Shown: positions 1 to 10,403, counted from the first letter of the stretch. The stretch is 64,000 nucleotides of DNA from Symbiodinium natans (GCA_905221605.1 CAJNDS010002779.1:233177-297176); one strand, 5' to 3'. Notes: generated from the letters alone by a model not told the origin. Translations and numbers: made by a program.

Positions 1-81
1 AAACCCGAAACCCGAAACCCTAAACCCGAAACCCGAAACCCTAAACCCTAAACCCTAAACCCTAAACCCTAAACCCTAAAC
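1..81 (+). repeat. CCCTAAA telomere-type array at window start
   Basis: Heptamers AAACCCT with several AAACCCG variants run from the first base to 81 and then stop at a non-repetitive ACCACTCTTTC sequence. The C-rich strand reading 5' to 3' at a left edge is the orientation expected of a left chromosome end, but identical arrays occur in both orientations throughout the window, so this may be interstitial. Whether it is a true telomere cannot be decided from the window. Confidence 0.9.
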
Positions 82-563
82 CACTCTTTCATATATAATA
101 TAAATGTTAATGACTTTGCGGGCAAGGTCATATATTTAGCGGGCAAGGTCATATATTTAGCGGGCAAGGTCATATATTTAGCGGGCAAGGTCATATATTT
201 AGCGGGCAAGGTCCATTGGCTAAAAATTGACCTTGCCCACTAAATATATGACCTTGCCCGCTAAAGGGCGACCTTGCCCACTAAATATATGACCTTGCCC
301 GCTAAATATATGACCTTGCCCGCTAAATATATGACCTTGCCCGCTAAATATATGGCCCGGGCCAGGTAATATATTTAGCGGGCAAGGTCATATATTTAGC
401 GGGCAAGGTCATATATTTAGCGGGCAAGGTCATATTTAGCGGGCAAGGTTTAGCGGGCAAGGTCATATATCCTATATTTAGCGGGCAAGGTCATATATTT
501 AGCGGGCAAGGTCATATATTTAGCGGGCAAGGTCCCCCCCCCCCCCCCCACCCCCCCCACCCC
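81..563 (+). repeat. Three-block inverted 21-bp minisatellite element, copy 1
   Basis: A 35-bp unique leader (CCACTCTTTCATATATAATA onward) is followed by a 21-bp unit containing TTAGCGGGCAAGGTC and an ATATAT spacer. Forward units fill about 115-213, a CATTGGCT junction follows, inverted units fill about 228-353, a CCCGGG junction sits near 357, forward units resume at 372-534, and a C-rich run closes the element at 535-563. The opposed blocks could form long hairpins. The same architecture occurs inverted at 25,200-25,862. Confidence 0.85.
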
Positions 564-571
564 CTGAAAAG

Positions 572-685
572 AGATGGCTTCCAAAGAATAAGTTTCCGAA
601 TGACCGCGCCTGTTTTTGAGGCCCCTGGAGCCCCTCAAACGACTCAAGAACTCAAGATGGCTTCCAAAGAATAAGTTCCCGAATG
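572..685 (+). repeat. 31-bp direct repeat pair
   Basis: AGATGGCTTCCAAAGAATAA plus about 11 more bases occurs at 572-602 and again at 655-685 with one difference. The sequence between is unremarkable and I see no gene. Confidence 0.7.
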
Positions 686-850
686 GAAACATGTGGTTAA
701 CAAATCCATTCTGTTGACCACGTTGGTTTTCTTGTCCGCTTGAAACAGAAACATGTGGTTGACAAATCCATTCTGTTGACCACGTTTGGTTTTCTTGTCC
801 GCTTGAAACAGAAACATGTGGTTAACAAATCCATTCTGTTGACCACGTGC
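686..850 (+). repeat. 62/63-bp tandem repeat, about 2.6 copies
   Basis: Units begin GAAACATGTGGTT at 686, 748 and 811; each contains CCATTCTGTTGACCACGT and the first two end GTCCGCTTGAAACA. Copies differ by only a few bases, so the duplication is recent. No coding function is evident. Confidence 0.85.
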
Positions 851-884
851 CTAGAGAAGAAGGAGGTTGGATATTTTTCCTAAT

Positions 885-968
885 GGTGTGGGACCCAATG
901 GGCGGGTGGGTATTCCCCTGTGGCCTTGAAAGCTGCTCAACTAGTGAATGCTTGGACCAGAGATGCTG
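885..968 (+). repeat. Dispersed repeat abutting a telomeric array (copy 1)
   Basis: GTGTGGGACCCA ... GAGATGCTGA followed directly by ACCCTAAACCC. A diverged homologue lies at 7,896-7,985 with the same join to telomere-type repeats. Function unknown. Confidence 0.6.
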
Positions 969-1007
969 AACCCTAAACCCTAAACCCTAAACCCAAACCC
1001 TGTAGGG

Positions 1008-1143
1008 AGAAGGGCGACAAAAATGCCGATGTAGCCGGTGCAACCGGTGCCATCCTTGAAAAAGCTGAAGAACTCGTCGCTGATGATGCGGGGGCTTTCC
1101 ATATTCGCTACCGTATTGGGGCTGCTCTAGGGGATCCTACTAT
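1008..1143 (-). other. Candidate coding island, minus strand
   Basis: Between telomeric arrays this complex stretch reads openly on the minus strand (ESPRIISDEFFSFFKDGTG then a hydrophobic GYIGIFVALL). It is GC-balanced and not repetitive, like the cyclase exons further right, but I could not assign it to a family or confirm splice sites. The plus frame is also open, so this is tentative. Confidence 0.3.
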
Positions 1144-1238
1144 ATCACGGGGCCCCCTGTTATCGTAAACCCCCGTGCTGATGGATAATTACAAAGAGGC
1201 ACCATAAGGGAATACAATAGCAATTATTCCGCACCCAA

Positions 1239-1405
1239 GCCCTAAACCCTAAACCCTAAACTCTAAACTTTCAACCCTAGACCCTCAACCCTCAACCCTA
1301 AACCCTAAACCCTAAACCCTAACCCGTAAACCCTAAACCCTAAACCCTAAACCCTAAACCCTAAACCCTAAACCCTAACCCTAAAACCTAAACCCTCAAC
1401 CCTAC
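1239..1405 (+). repeat. CCCTAAA array with variants
   Basis: About 20 C-strand heptamers with CCCTCAA, CCCGTAA and truncated variants. The flanks at 1,405-1,840 are complex sequence in which I see no certain gene. Confidence 0.9.
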
Positions 1406-1842
1406 ATTACGCCAAGGCAGGCGTTGACGCGCAGGCCGTAGAAGCAGGTGATGAAGTTTCAGAGTGCAGCGCGTCACGTATGGATTGGCAGGTTTTGCCC
1501 TTAAACCCGCACACACATGGGGGTTTGCGAACATAAGGGAACCCTAATGTAGGCCCCCAACAAGTAGGATTCCCTTATAATGAGGACCCCAATAAGGCAC
1601 CCCTAATTTCGGAAACCACCATGTGAACCTGCAACATGCCTGAAGGTCTAAACCCTAAACTTCAAGTAAGAGGGCGCGCGCCGCAGCCGCATCCGCTGCA
1701 CAAAGCCTGCAACACCTGATCCCACACCGCCCTAAACCCTAAAGCCCTCAAACCCTGAAACCATCCAGAAACCCCAAAGCCTTAATCACAAATTGATGCC
1801 CGAAACCGCAAAAGACCCTAGAACTTAGGATGGTCCCCCTTA

Positions 1843-1907
1843 TACTAACAGTCCTTAATAGGGATTATAGTACCCCCAACTATAATCCCTCTAGAGGACT
1901 GCTAGTA
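1843..1907. mobile_element. Small hairpin (MITE-like) element, intact
   Basis: A 29-bp arm starting TACTAACAGTCCTTAATAGG at 1,843-1,871 is matched by an inverted arm at 1,879-1,907 (ACTATAATCCCTCT...GCTAGTA) around a 7-bp C-rich loop. The same arms, split by a telomeric array, occur at 11,581-11,755. No coding capacity, as expected of a non-autonomous element. Confidence 0.65.
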
Positions 1908-2139
1908 TCTATACTCCCCTTAGAACCTTAATAAAAGTTATATTTGTAATATCCTCCTGAGTTTTGCATAAACCAAAACAAAATTTAAAAAACAAAAACA
2001 AAAAAGTGATTCGCAAGGGGGATATAGGTATAAGGCGGAACATCCCAACTGCCCTAAGAACCCATTGCCAGCGCGCCAGGCGGCAGATCACCTTCACTCG
2101 ACTCGTCATCGCTGGACGTGACCTGACGGGCGCCCAAAA

Positions 2140-2342
2140 ACCCTAAACCCTAAAAACCCTAAACCCTAAACCCTAAACCCTAAACCTCGAAAGCCCAGCC
2201 CCAAAAGCATGAACCCCTTACACCCTTGTCTGGTCTTGGGGAGTTGAACGCCCTAGACCCTAAACCCTAAACCCTAAAAAACCCTAAACCCTAAACCCTA
2301 AGCCCTAAGCCCTAAACCCTAAACCCTAACCCCTAAACCCTT
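2140..2342 (+). repeat. CCCTAAA arrays
   Basis: Two C-strand runs (about 2,140-2,190 and 2,263-2,342) separated by 70 bp of complex sequence. From 2,343 to about 3,190 there is unique sequence with two partly repeated copies of CATGCCCGAGGCC...CCCCAAGTAAGCGCTT; no gene was recognised there. Confidence 0.9.
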
Positions 2343-3189
2343 CAGGCCGTACAGGGACCTGACTAAGTCATGCCTTGGTCATGCCCGGGAGGCCTTTCCC
2401 CAAGTAAGCGCTTGATTCCAGAAGTCACAACAAGTCATGCCCGAGGCCCCTTCCCCCAAGTAAGCGCTTACGCCAAAGATGTATATATTGAGCTTAGAAG
2501 TTTGGGGCCTGCTCGACGAGGCCTTCACGCCAATGAAAAAACAACGTTTTGGGGAGTTCTAGGGAGGCTTGAAGAGGTTTAGGATGTTGTTGAGGGGGTG
2601 AGGGTTTTAAGGGGGTCAGGGGGTTTGTTGAAAGGGTACCTCATGGATCTTGGACCCCCGCCTGTGACCCCCCTGAAAAACGCCCGAGCAAACATATTTT
2701 GCGTCTGGTTGAACGATACCCTGTCCTAGATGTGTAAATGGGGTTGAACGATACCCTCGGGTTCGATTTGAAGCCACATGCCGATCAAAATCGATGTGGC
2801 ATGAAGGATTCAAACAAGTTGCTGTGCCAAGGGCGAAACAGTTCACCATGTAAGCGCAACAAAGATATGCTTCAAACTACGTCCTCAGTGACAACGCCCA
2901 AACACTGCACTTGCTTGGCGTTTGGATGTTTCCAAGATGTTAAACCAGCAATGATTCGGTTTGCATGAAAAACCTTGCACTTCCTAGGCGTTTAGGGAAG
3001 TGGGCACGACTTTTCAGAAAGCTTTCCCCGAGTGATTGATAGCATACACAAAAAACGGGTACGACTTTCACCACTGCCTGTACCTACAGCTTCAAGGGTA
3101 GTCGAAAGCTTGCTTCGGAGTACCCTGAATGAAGAGCGCGTGTGCCTGAGACCGCTGAGGCTCTAAGGGTGCCCCTTAAACACTGCCGG

Positions 3190-3307
3190 TTTTGTTTAGG
3201 GTTTAGGGTTTAGGGTTTAGGGTTTAGGGTTTAGGGTTTAGGGTTTAGGGTTTAGGGTTCAGGGTTCAGGGTTCAGGGTTTAGGGTCTAGGGTCCAGGGT
3301 TTAGGGT
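3190..3307 (+). repeat. TTTAGGG array with TTCAGGG variants
   Basis: About 16 G-strand heptamers, opposite in orientation to the arrays before 2.4 kb; the right part drifts to TTCAGGG and TCTAGGG. Confidence 0.9.
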
Positions 3308-3459
3308 CTCAAACCCTGTACCCTAAACATCCCCCCAAATCCCCAAAAACCACCAAAAACAAAAACCAACAAAACCCAAAAAAAAACCAAAACCAAACCC
3401 CAAAAGAAAACAACAACAAAACAAAGCAAACAAAAAAAAAAACAAAGAACCCAAAATCA

Positions 3460-3560
3460 TCTCTGTTTGCACGTCGGGGCCTCTCGCGGCGGCGCGACTG
3501 CAGTGGGCGCCTCGGCCAAAGCGAAGCTCTCAAAGTCTGCGCGAGAGCTGTTGGGGTGGT
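3460..3560 (-). other. Candidate coding island with a J-domain-like stretch
   Basis: On the minus strand the island reads KYHPNSSRADFESFALAEA, which resembles helix II to III of a DnaJ domain (KYHPD...F..I.EAY). Only one short stretch is visible, the HPD motif reads HPN, and no flanking J-domain exons were found nearby. Treat as a possible exon of an unidentified minus-strand gene. Confidence 0.3.
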
Positions 3561-3569
3561 ACTTCCGAA

Positions 3570-3718
3570 GGGTTTAGGGTTTAGGGTTTAGGGTTTAGGG
3601 TTTAGGGTTTAGGGTTTAGGGTTTAGGGTTTAGGGTTTAGGGTTTAGGGTTTAGGGTTTAGGGTTTAGGGTTTAGGTTTAGGGTTTAGGGTTTAGGGTTT
3701 AGGGTTTAGGGTTCAGGG
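3570..3718 (+). repeat. TTTAGGG array
   Basis: About 21 nearly perfect G-strand heptamers with one TTTAGG slip near 3,672. Confidence 0.95.
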
Positions 3719-3882
3719 TGTTTGTTGCGCCCGAAGCCCTAAATCCTAAGAAGCCTCTACCAGGTCTAGGGTATCTAGGGAGTCTAACATAGGGGCCTGA
3801 TCATTAGAAAAGGCTTCTTGTTTTTTTGGGGGTGCGGGGGGTCCTTATACAATGGTTATATGTGGACCATAAGGAAATAAAA

Positions 3883-4145
3883 TCTAAACCCTAAACCCTA
3901 AACCCTAAACCCCAAACCCCAAACCCTAAACACTAAACCCTGGAGTCGCAAGGGGTTTAGGGTTTTTAGGCGTTCTGGGTTTAAGGTTTAAGGTTTCAAG
4001 GGTTTAGGGGTTTAAGGGGTCTAGGGGGTTAAGGGTTTAGGGTTTTACGGGGTTTAGGGGTTTAAGGGTTTAGGGTTTTAGGCGCTTAGGGGTCTAGGGG
4101 TTTAAGGGTTTAGGGGTTTCAGGTTAGGCTTTTAGGGTTTCGCCC
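3883..4145. repeat. CCCTAAA array followed by a degenerate TTTAGGG array
   Basis: A C-strand block (3,883-3,945) meets a degenerate G-strand block (3,955-4,145, TTTAGGGG, TTTAAGGG and similar), an inverted telomeric repeat around a short spacer. Confidence 0.85.
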
Positions 4146-4249
4146 AACCCCAAAAAACAAACAGAATGCGGGACACAAACCCTTTACGAGTTCCGCAAAC
4201 TTATAAGCTCTGGGCCAAAAACCCTAAACGCTGCATTCCCTGTTTGGAC

Positions 4250-4335
4250 CATCCCAGTCGGCGCCCTGGTTTTTTACGAACAATCGCACATCTTCATGGG
4301 TGGTCTCAGCACGCATGCTCTGGGTCGGCTCAGCC
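4250..4335 (-). other. Candidate coding island, minus strand
   Basis: Reads EPTQSMRAETTHEDVRLF on the minus strand without stops and is bounded by repetitive sequence. Composition is typical of a soluble protein exon. No family recognised and no confirmed splice phase. Confidence 0.3.
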
Positions 4336-4599
4336 CTAAGCCTCAAACCCTAAACGGCTAGTTAGGGTTTGGGGCTTGTCTTTATTGGGATCTTCGAGTT
4401 ATTGGGATTTGTGAGCTTTTCAGCCGTTTATGGCATGTATGGCGGATTTTCGAGTTATGGGATGTGTGGGGTTTCAGGGGTTTCTCAGCCTTTTTATGGC
4501 GTTTATCGCGTTCAGGGCTTACTTCGGACTTTCGCGGGAAGAGCTGGCCCCAAGCGCATTGTTTCTTGTCCCAACCTGTGTGAGAGTTCCTATCTGGGG

Positions 4600-4835
4600 G
4601 ATCCTTTACCCCTACACCCTAAACCCTTAACCCCAAACCCTAAACCCCGAACCCCAAATCCCAAACCCTAAACCCCAAACCCACAACCCACAATGGCAGG
4701 TGGGGCGTTTGGGATCCTGTTAAGGGTTGTGGGATGCAGGGTTTAGGGGTTTAGGGGTTTAGGGTTCAGGGTTGTAGCATGGTTTAGGGTTTAGGGTTTA
4801 GGGTTTAGGGTTTAGGAGGCTAGGGTTCAGGGTTG
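4600..4835. repeat. Opposed CCCTAAA and TTTAGGG arrays
   Basis: C-strand heptamers (4,614-4,690, many CCCCAAA) and G-strand heptamers (4,736-4,835) flank 45 bp of complex DNA. An ORF over 4,369-4,671 is simply repeat translated and is not a gene. Confidence 0.85.
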
Positions 4836-5278
4836 CGGGTGTCTCGGGCCTGCCACTTCATGCCGAAACCTCGTCGTACTTCACGTGAAACCCCGGTAGC
4901 TCACCAAACGGTGGTCTCCTTCTCTGCGTAAAAAGGCCTCCTACTATGACCTAAACGCGGGGGTTTGGAGCTAACCTGCACACAAAGCCCGAATTAACGC
5001 CTGCAAACCCCTTAACCCCTATTAAACTCTAGAGCCTAAACGCCTGCAAACCCCTTAACCCCAATTAAACCCTAGAGGCCCTAGAGCCTAAACACGAAAC
5101 CCTGAAGCCCAGCGAAGATGCTGCTGCTCGAACCCTGAAGACCGGCAAAGATGCTTGCTGCTCGACCCAGATCTTGCGCAACATGTTGAAAACAGATTTG
5201 GCGCCTTTCTGGTGAGGTGCCTGGCACTGCACACGCCATCGACAAGTTGGATGAGGACTTGGGGTGGCACAGCGACAG

Positions 5279-5335
5279 TTAGGGTTTAGGGTTTAGGGTT
5301 TAGGCTTTAGGGTTTAGGGTTTAGGGTCTAGGGTC
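5279..5335 (+). repeat. TTTAGGG array
   Basis: Eight G-strand heptamers with a TTTAGGC variant. The neighbouring 4,840-5,275 and 5,336-5,480 stretches are complex; several frames are open on both strands and I cannot choose a gene there. Confidence 0.85.
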
Positions 5336-5481
5336 TACAACCAGGCCCCCAGTGACCTAGGGAACGACAAGGAGACCGTTCCTAGCTGCATGGGGCTTCT
5401 CACACAGGCATCCATCCCGCAAAAAGCGGCGGAAACGTTGCCAGTCTATGCCCTGAGACGTAGCCCTACTTAAAGACAGTT

Positions 5482-5592
5482 TCTACGAATTGCTTAAGAA
5501 CCCAGAAAAAATAAAGATATTCTTCCTTATTAAGGTGAATATAGGGAGTATCATGTTTGTTATTCTTTCGGGCTTCTTTGGCAAGCAGTAGT
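5482..5592. mobile_element. MITE-like element, TTGCTTAAGAACC family (diverged copy)
   Basis: Contains ATTGCTTAAGAACCCAGAAA and AGATATTCTTCCTTATTAAG, which match in inverse the element at 27,205-27,325. The right terminus (AAGCAGTAGTG) is only a weak inverted match to the left end, so boundaries are approximate. Confidence 0.45.
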
Positions 5593-5997
5593 GGGTTTCT
5601 GTGCCGTTTAAGTCATCCGCGGCCTCTTGCCAGACTCTTACAAGGGGGACCTCTCCACCTGAAGCCCTCGAGCCTCAACCCCAAGCCCCACTCAACTCGG
5701 GCGCTGCAGCGTGGCGCCCGCAAAGCAACGCCGAGCTGCTCTCTGCGCATATTGGCGGCAGTAGCAGCTCGACAGGGCGCATTTTTCACGTGAGGGGCCA
5801 AGGAGGTCGCAAGGGGCATCGGGTTTCGGATGGGGTTTAGGGCTTCGGGACGCTCCTACATGCTCTTCGTAAGGGACTGAGGGGGTGAGGTACCTTGTAG
5901 AAACCCTGAAAGCGTTTACCCTCACTCCCTACTTTAAGAACCAGTAAGTTAGAAGGAGCTGGTATCCAAGTCGTTTATGAAGGCTTCTTGTGGGCCC

Positions 5998-6292
5998 TAA
6001 ACCCTGAACACGAAACCCAATTCCCTAAACCCATCCCTAAACCCTAAACGCGAACCCTAAAACCCTAAAGCCTATAAACCCTAAACCCTAAAGCCTATGA
6101 AGCCCTTGGGGTGGAAAACTCTAGTATGAAAGGCCGCTCTTGGGCAACTTCGACTAAGTAACCATCTATTTGGGAAGCTCCCTTGACAGCGCTGGTATCT
6201 GAGACTTAGGGTTTAGGGTCTGGGGTGTAGGGTCAGGGGGTTAGGGTTTAGAGTTTAAACCCTAAACCCTAAACCCTAAACCCTAAACCCGG
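5998..6292. repeat. Mixed CCCTAAA and TTTAGGG arrays
   Basis: C-strand repeats at 5,998-6,088 and 6,254-6,292, G-strand at 6,207-6,252; the last two meet head to head. The 6,090-6,206 spacer is complex with no recognised gene. The preceding 5,600-5,990 region is also complex and unassigned. Confidence 0.8.
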
Positions 6293-6398
6293 GGGATCAG
6301 GGCTTTAGCATGGCTTGGGAGCCCCTGAGACTGCAGAGGGGGGGATAGGCCCGACTCTCTCGGCCAACGTTGCCTCAGCTCGCAACAGATGCTCCAGA

Positions 6399-6660
6399 AG
6401 GTTTAGGGTTTAGGGTTTAGTGTTTCGGGTTTAGGGTTTAGGGTTTAGGGTTTAGGGTTTAGGGTTTAGGGTTTAGGGTTTAGGGTTTAGGGTTTGGGTT
6501 TAGGGTTTAGGGTTAGGTTTAGGGTTTAGGGTTTAGGGTTTAGGGTTTAGGGCTTAGGGTTTAGGGCTTAGGGTTTAGGGTTTAGGGTTTAGGGTTTGGG
6601 GTAGTAAAGTTTAGGGCTTGGGGTTTAGGGTTTGGGGTTTCGGGCATAGGGTTTAGGGAA
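6399..6660 (+). repeat. Long TTTAGGG array
   Basis: About 36 G-strand heptamers with scattered TTTCGGG, CTTAGGG and TTTGGGG variants and two 1-bp slips. Confidence 0.95.
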
Positions 6661-6721
6661 GCTCCAAACCCTGAAGCATTCCAGACATCAAAGCCCTGAA
6701 GCGAAAAAACGCCACAAAAAC

Positions 6722-6866
6722 CTACTGGGAGGTTCATGGTACTCATTAATCAACTATGACTGTACCTATAACCCACCTATCAGCCCCTTAAGTGCCCCAA
6801 TATGGTTGTAAGTACAGTTATAAGTACAGCGATAAATGGTTCATCAGTATCATGAACTTCCAAGTA
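6722..6866. mobile_element. MITE-like element, GGAGGTTCATGGTACT family (uninterrupted copy)
   Basis: Left end GGAGGTTCATGGTACTCATT and right end ATCATGAACTTCCAAGTA form imperfect terminal inverted repeats; the interior carries CCTTAAGTGCCCCAATATGG and several GTAC-rich motifs. This copy has no telomeric array and is the reference for the split copies at 12,120, 20,712 and 26,328. Confidence 0.7.
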
Positions 6867-6947
6867 GGCCCTGCAGACCCGAGGATCCGAAACTGTGGCC
6901 GGCCACAGGCACCTTTTCACAACCCTATACCTAGAAACCTGGGCCGT

Positions 6948-7002
6948 TGAGGGTTTAGGGTTTAGGGTTTAGGGCTTAGGGTTTAGGGTTTTGGGTTTAG
7001 CT
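6948..7002 (+). repeat. Short TTTAGGG array
   Basis: Seven G-strand heptamers with variants. Confidence 0.8.
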
Positions 7003-7159
7003 GATATAGGTTAGCCCCAAATCCTAAACCCCAAACACCGACATCTATCTCTGAACCAGGGCAAAACGCCGAAAGCTTCTCCTTCACACATAATTATTGC
7101 CCTATTTGTATTTACGTATAGATGTAAATCCAAACCTTCAGCAGAAGTTGGCGTTGAAC

Positions 7160-7592
7160 AAAACTTGGTGGGCATGATTTGTTCTGTTCAGAGTTGCATG
7201 AACATTGTTTCTAATTCCACAGGCATTGTTCAAAGTTCCGTGGTCACTATTCAAAATTTCGTGAACGCGACCCATGTTGAACAAAGCTTCGTGGGCACAC
7301 CAATTTTGATCAAAGTTGTGTAAGCATTAGATGCTCATTTTGGTCAACGTTCCGTGGGCGTTGCTCAAAAGATTTGTGGGCATGGTTCAATGTTGCGTGG
7401 GCATTGGTTCGAAGCTTACGTGGGCACGGTTAAAGGTTCCGCGGGCATGGTTCAAGGTTCCACGGGAATTGCAGAGTTCTGCGGTCATTTTGCAACCATA
7501 TGGGCAATGTTCAAAACTCGGTGGGCATGGTTCAAAACTCCCGGGGCAATGTCCCAAGTGGGCATCGTTCAAAGTTCCGCGGGCATGAGCTG
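7160..7592 (+). repeat. Degenerate tandem repeat, period about 20-24 bp
   Basis: The motif GTGGGCATGGTTCAAAGTTC recurs about 18 times with substitutions and indels. Two long ORFs cover it on the plus strand and one on the minus strand because the repeat avoids stops; neither resembles a protein family, so I do not call a gene. It is the largest non-telomeric minisatellite here. Confidence 0.7.
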
Positions 7593-7895
7593 ACGTGTCA
7601 GTGGTGGGGTAGGAACATCTAGCTGAAGGGGCCAAAGAAGACAGATTGAGAAATCTGGTCTGTCAACCCGCGCAATCCCTTTTAGCAATTTATCGGTTCC
7701 ACCCATGATGTTTGCGTAATTGCTCGTTTTGCTTATTGGCTTATTGGTCCTTAGCAAATATGCGAACTGGAAACTATCCTAGGAGAAGTCGACAGGCAGA
7801 GTCTAACCACAAAAAGCCGATAGAAAGAGCCTGAAGACGGGTAAGAGGAAAGCTGACCTGAAGAACACGATGTACAGAGATGTGGGTTCTCAATT

Positions 7896-7985
7896 GTGTG
7901 GGACCCACCGGGTAGGTAGTGGGTATGTCTCTGTTGGCTGACATGCTGCTGGACGAGTAAATGCTTTGACGTGAGATGCTGAGCC
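7896..7985 (+). repeat. Dispersed repeat abutting a telomeric array (copy 2)
   Basis: GTGTGGGACCCACCGGGTAG ... GAGATGCTGA then telomere-type sequence: a diverged homologue of 885-968 in the same orientation. The 7,593-7,895 stretch between is complex sequence with no recognised gene. Confidence 0.6.
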
Positions 7986-8025
7986 CTGAACCCTCAACCG
8001 TATACCCTAAATCTTGAACCCTACG

Positions 8026-8275
8026 GCCTAAACCCTAAACCCTAAACCCTAAACCCTAAACCCTAAACCCTAAACCCTAAACCCTAAACCCTAAACCCTA
8101 AACCCTGACCGCTAAACCCTAAACCCTGACCCCTAAACCCTAAACCCTAAACCCTAAACCCCAAACCCTAAACCCTAAACCCTAAACCCTAAACCCTGAC
8201 CGCTAAACCCTAAACCCTGACCCCTAAACCCTAAACCCCAAACCCTAAACCCTAAACCCTAAACCCTAAACCCTA
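8026..8275 (+). repeat. Long CCCTAAA array
   Basis: About 35 C-strand heptamers with CCCTGAC, CGCTAAA and CCCCAAA variants arranged as a partly repeated higher-order block (the CCCTGACCGCTAAACCCTAA group occurs twice). Confidence 0.95.
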
Positions 8276-8343
8276 GCTGAACCAGGGCATGCTGCAACGC
8301 CGTCCCTTAGGGACTACGGCGGCTCGGTGGCCTGACCAATCGT

Positions 8344-8440
8344 GGGTTTAGGGTTTAGGGTTTAGGGTTTAGGGTTTAGGGTTTAGGGTTTGGGGTTTAG
8401 GGTTTGGGGTTTGGGGTTTGGGGTTTGGGGTTTCGCGTTG
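8344..8440 (+). repeat. TTTAGGG to TTTGGGG array
   Basis: G-strand heptamers grade from TTTAGGG to TTTGGGG. The 8,440-8,960 stretch is complex; open frames there are mostly repeat-derived and I see no supportable gene. Confidence 0.85.
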
Positions 8441-9134
8441 AGGGTTTGGACGTTCGTGGATGGTTTGAAACTTGCGTGTAGGGTTGAGGGCTTATGGTAT
8501 ACATGGTAGCAACTTACAACCTTCTTTAGGACACGTACAACCCTACTTCTGCCCATGTCCTCAGTGCCACCTCCAAGCCACGCTGACATGAAATCTTTTG
8601 GGCCAGTTTCTGAGGGCTTCTTCCTCGACACAGCGCCGCGCCACAGGCAAGCCCAAACAGTAAGTTCTCCAGATTTAGATTCAGAGTTCGTAGGGATGCA
8701 AAGGGATACATGGAAGTAGGGGCCCTATAGTGCTTCTAAGGGTTGTACGGTTTACAAGGGTATGCTAAGTCCTCTCAGTGTCTTCTCTGAGCTATGGTCC
8801 TTGTCAAGCCTAAGTAACCCGAACCCCTAAGCCCTAGCCCTCAGCCCCTGCCTCCCTAAAGCAACCATGTCATACATGGGGGTCCGGGAATTCCGGGCCT
8901 TTTTGGGGTACTCTGAATCTTGGGATCCGTATGATGATCGGAACCTCAACAGAAGCCATCATCTGAGGGTTTGGAGTTTAGGGTTTAGGGTTCGGGGTTT
9001 ATTGTCTAGGGCTTGGGCTTGGGGTTTAGGGCTTAGGATTGAGGGTGGACACGCCCACGCCTGATCCCAGACTCCATCCCAGTCTCTGGGAGGAGGGTTC
9101 TCTAGGTAGAACAAGCAGCCTTGGACGCACAGAG

Positions 9135-9262
9135 GTGGGTTAAGGGTTAGGGTTTAGGGTTTGGGGTTTAGGGTTTAGGGGTCAGGGTTTAGGGTTTAGG
9201 GATTACGGATTACGGTTTAGGGTTTAGGGTTTAGGGTTTTGGGTTTTGGGTTTTGGGTTTAG
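9135..9262 (+). repeat. TTTAGGG/TTTTGGG array
   Basis: G-strand heptamers with TTTTGGG and ATTACGG variants. Confidence 0.85.
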
Positions 9263-9369
9263 GGTTTTGAGTCGAGTTCTCTAGGTAGTGCCCGGAGCTC
9301 GCACACTACATTCCCAAGTGGGAAGAAGACAGCCACTGCTTGCGCTCAAGGTTAGGGTACCGGGCTTTC

Positions 9370-9548
9370 GGGTTTAGGGTTTAGGGTTTGGGATTTAGAG
9401 TTTCGGGTTTAGGGTTTGGGGTTTAGGGTTTAGGCTTTAGGCTTTAGGCTTTGGTGCTTTAGGGCTTTAGGGCTTTAGGGCTTTAGGGCTTTAGGGCTTT
9501 AGGGCTTTAGGGCTTTAGGGCTTTAGGGCTTAGGGTTTAGGGTTTAGG
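9370..9548 (+). repeat. TTTAGGG array with a GGGCTTTAG nonamer sub-array
   Basis: Variant heptamers, then about nine copies of the 9-mer GGGCTTTAG at 9,450-9,530, a homogenised derivative of the telomere-type unit. Confidence 0.85.
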
Positions 9549-9654
9549 ATTTTCGGGGAAGCCGAGAACGGAGAGGAGGACAGGCCTACTTCTCCGACGA
9601 ACATAGGTTGATGCTAGGGTTTTCTAACCCAACAGGTTCAACGGACAACTCGGT

Positions 9655-9798
9655 TTAGGGTTTAGGGTTTAAGGTTCAGGGTTCAGGGTTCAGGGTTCAG
9701 GGTTCAGGGTTCAGGGTTCAGGGTTCAGGGTTCAGGGTTTCAAGGTTCAGGGTTTAGGGTTTAGGGTTTAGGGTTTAGGGTGTAGGGTTTAGGGTTTG
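9655..9798 (+). repeat. TTCAGGG-rich array
   Basis: About ten consecutive TTCAGGG units flanked by TTTAGGG units. The gap 9,800-10,370 holds complex sequence and short CCCTAAA pieces with no recognised gene. Confidence 0.9.
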
Positions 9799-10374
9799 CC
9801 AGGAAGGCTACGCGAGATCCCCACGTCATCGTCAAGTCATGCTGCAAACATGACCCACAAACTTTGTGGGCCTAAGCCCTGCGGAAAGGAGTTCCCATTG
9901 CTAAGGGGCGTTTCGGCTTTCCAACTCGCTCTTCACCTCCTCACCCTAGACCCGAAACCCTAACCCTCCAATCAAACAAAAAGAATGCCCCGTAGAGCTG
10001 TGATGTTCATTTGCCATAAACACTAATCCCTGAACTCAAACCTGCAACAACCAAAAAAAGTTGGGGCCCTAAAACTCAACAACCCTTAGTCGCTCAGACC
10101 CAAAAAAACTAAAAACCTCACATGCGAAAAGCCTCAAACCCACAAGCTCAGAAACCCTAAAACACTAGACCGAAGGGCTAAGTTCACAGGTATTCCGCGC
10201 CGGACTTCGGGTTCTTCAAGGGTTTAGGGCTTAAGGTTTGGGGTTTGGGGTTTAGGGTTTGGGGCCTAGAACATGCCAAACAGAAGTGATGCGCAACTGC
10301 GGTTGATGTGCGGCCGAATCAACAAACACTCCAGGCCACCCTGAACCCTAAACCCTAAACCCTGAACCGGGCGA

Positions 10375-10403
10375 CGCTTCTGCATCAGCTTCGCTGCCGA
10401 GTC
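10375..10403 (-). CDS. Cyclase exon, C-terminal tail (DSAAKLMQKR)
   Basis: After a GGAG acceptor the minus strand reads DSAAKLMQKR and ends with two bases of an Arg codon. Class III cyclases of protists often continue after the catalytic core with an acidic-P-S...L..R stretch that this fits loosely. It is in phase with the preceding candidate exon at 11,002. This is the last exon I can place; the stop codon was not found. Confidence 0.5.

Noticed and set aside
1-81. True chromosome end at the window start
   Set aside because: Orientation fits a left telomere, but equal or longer arrays in both orientations are interstitial here, so terminal status cannot be claimed.
7331-7635. Overlapping 79-85 residue ORFs on both strands
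   Set aside because: Arise from the degenerate 20-24-bp tandem repeat; both strands open, composition W/F/G-rich.
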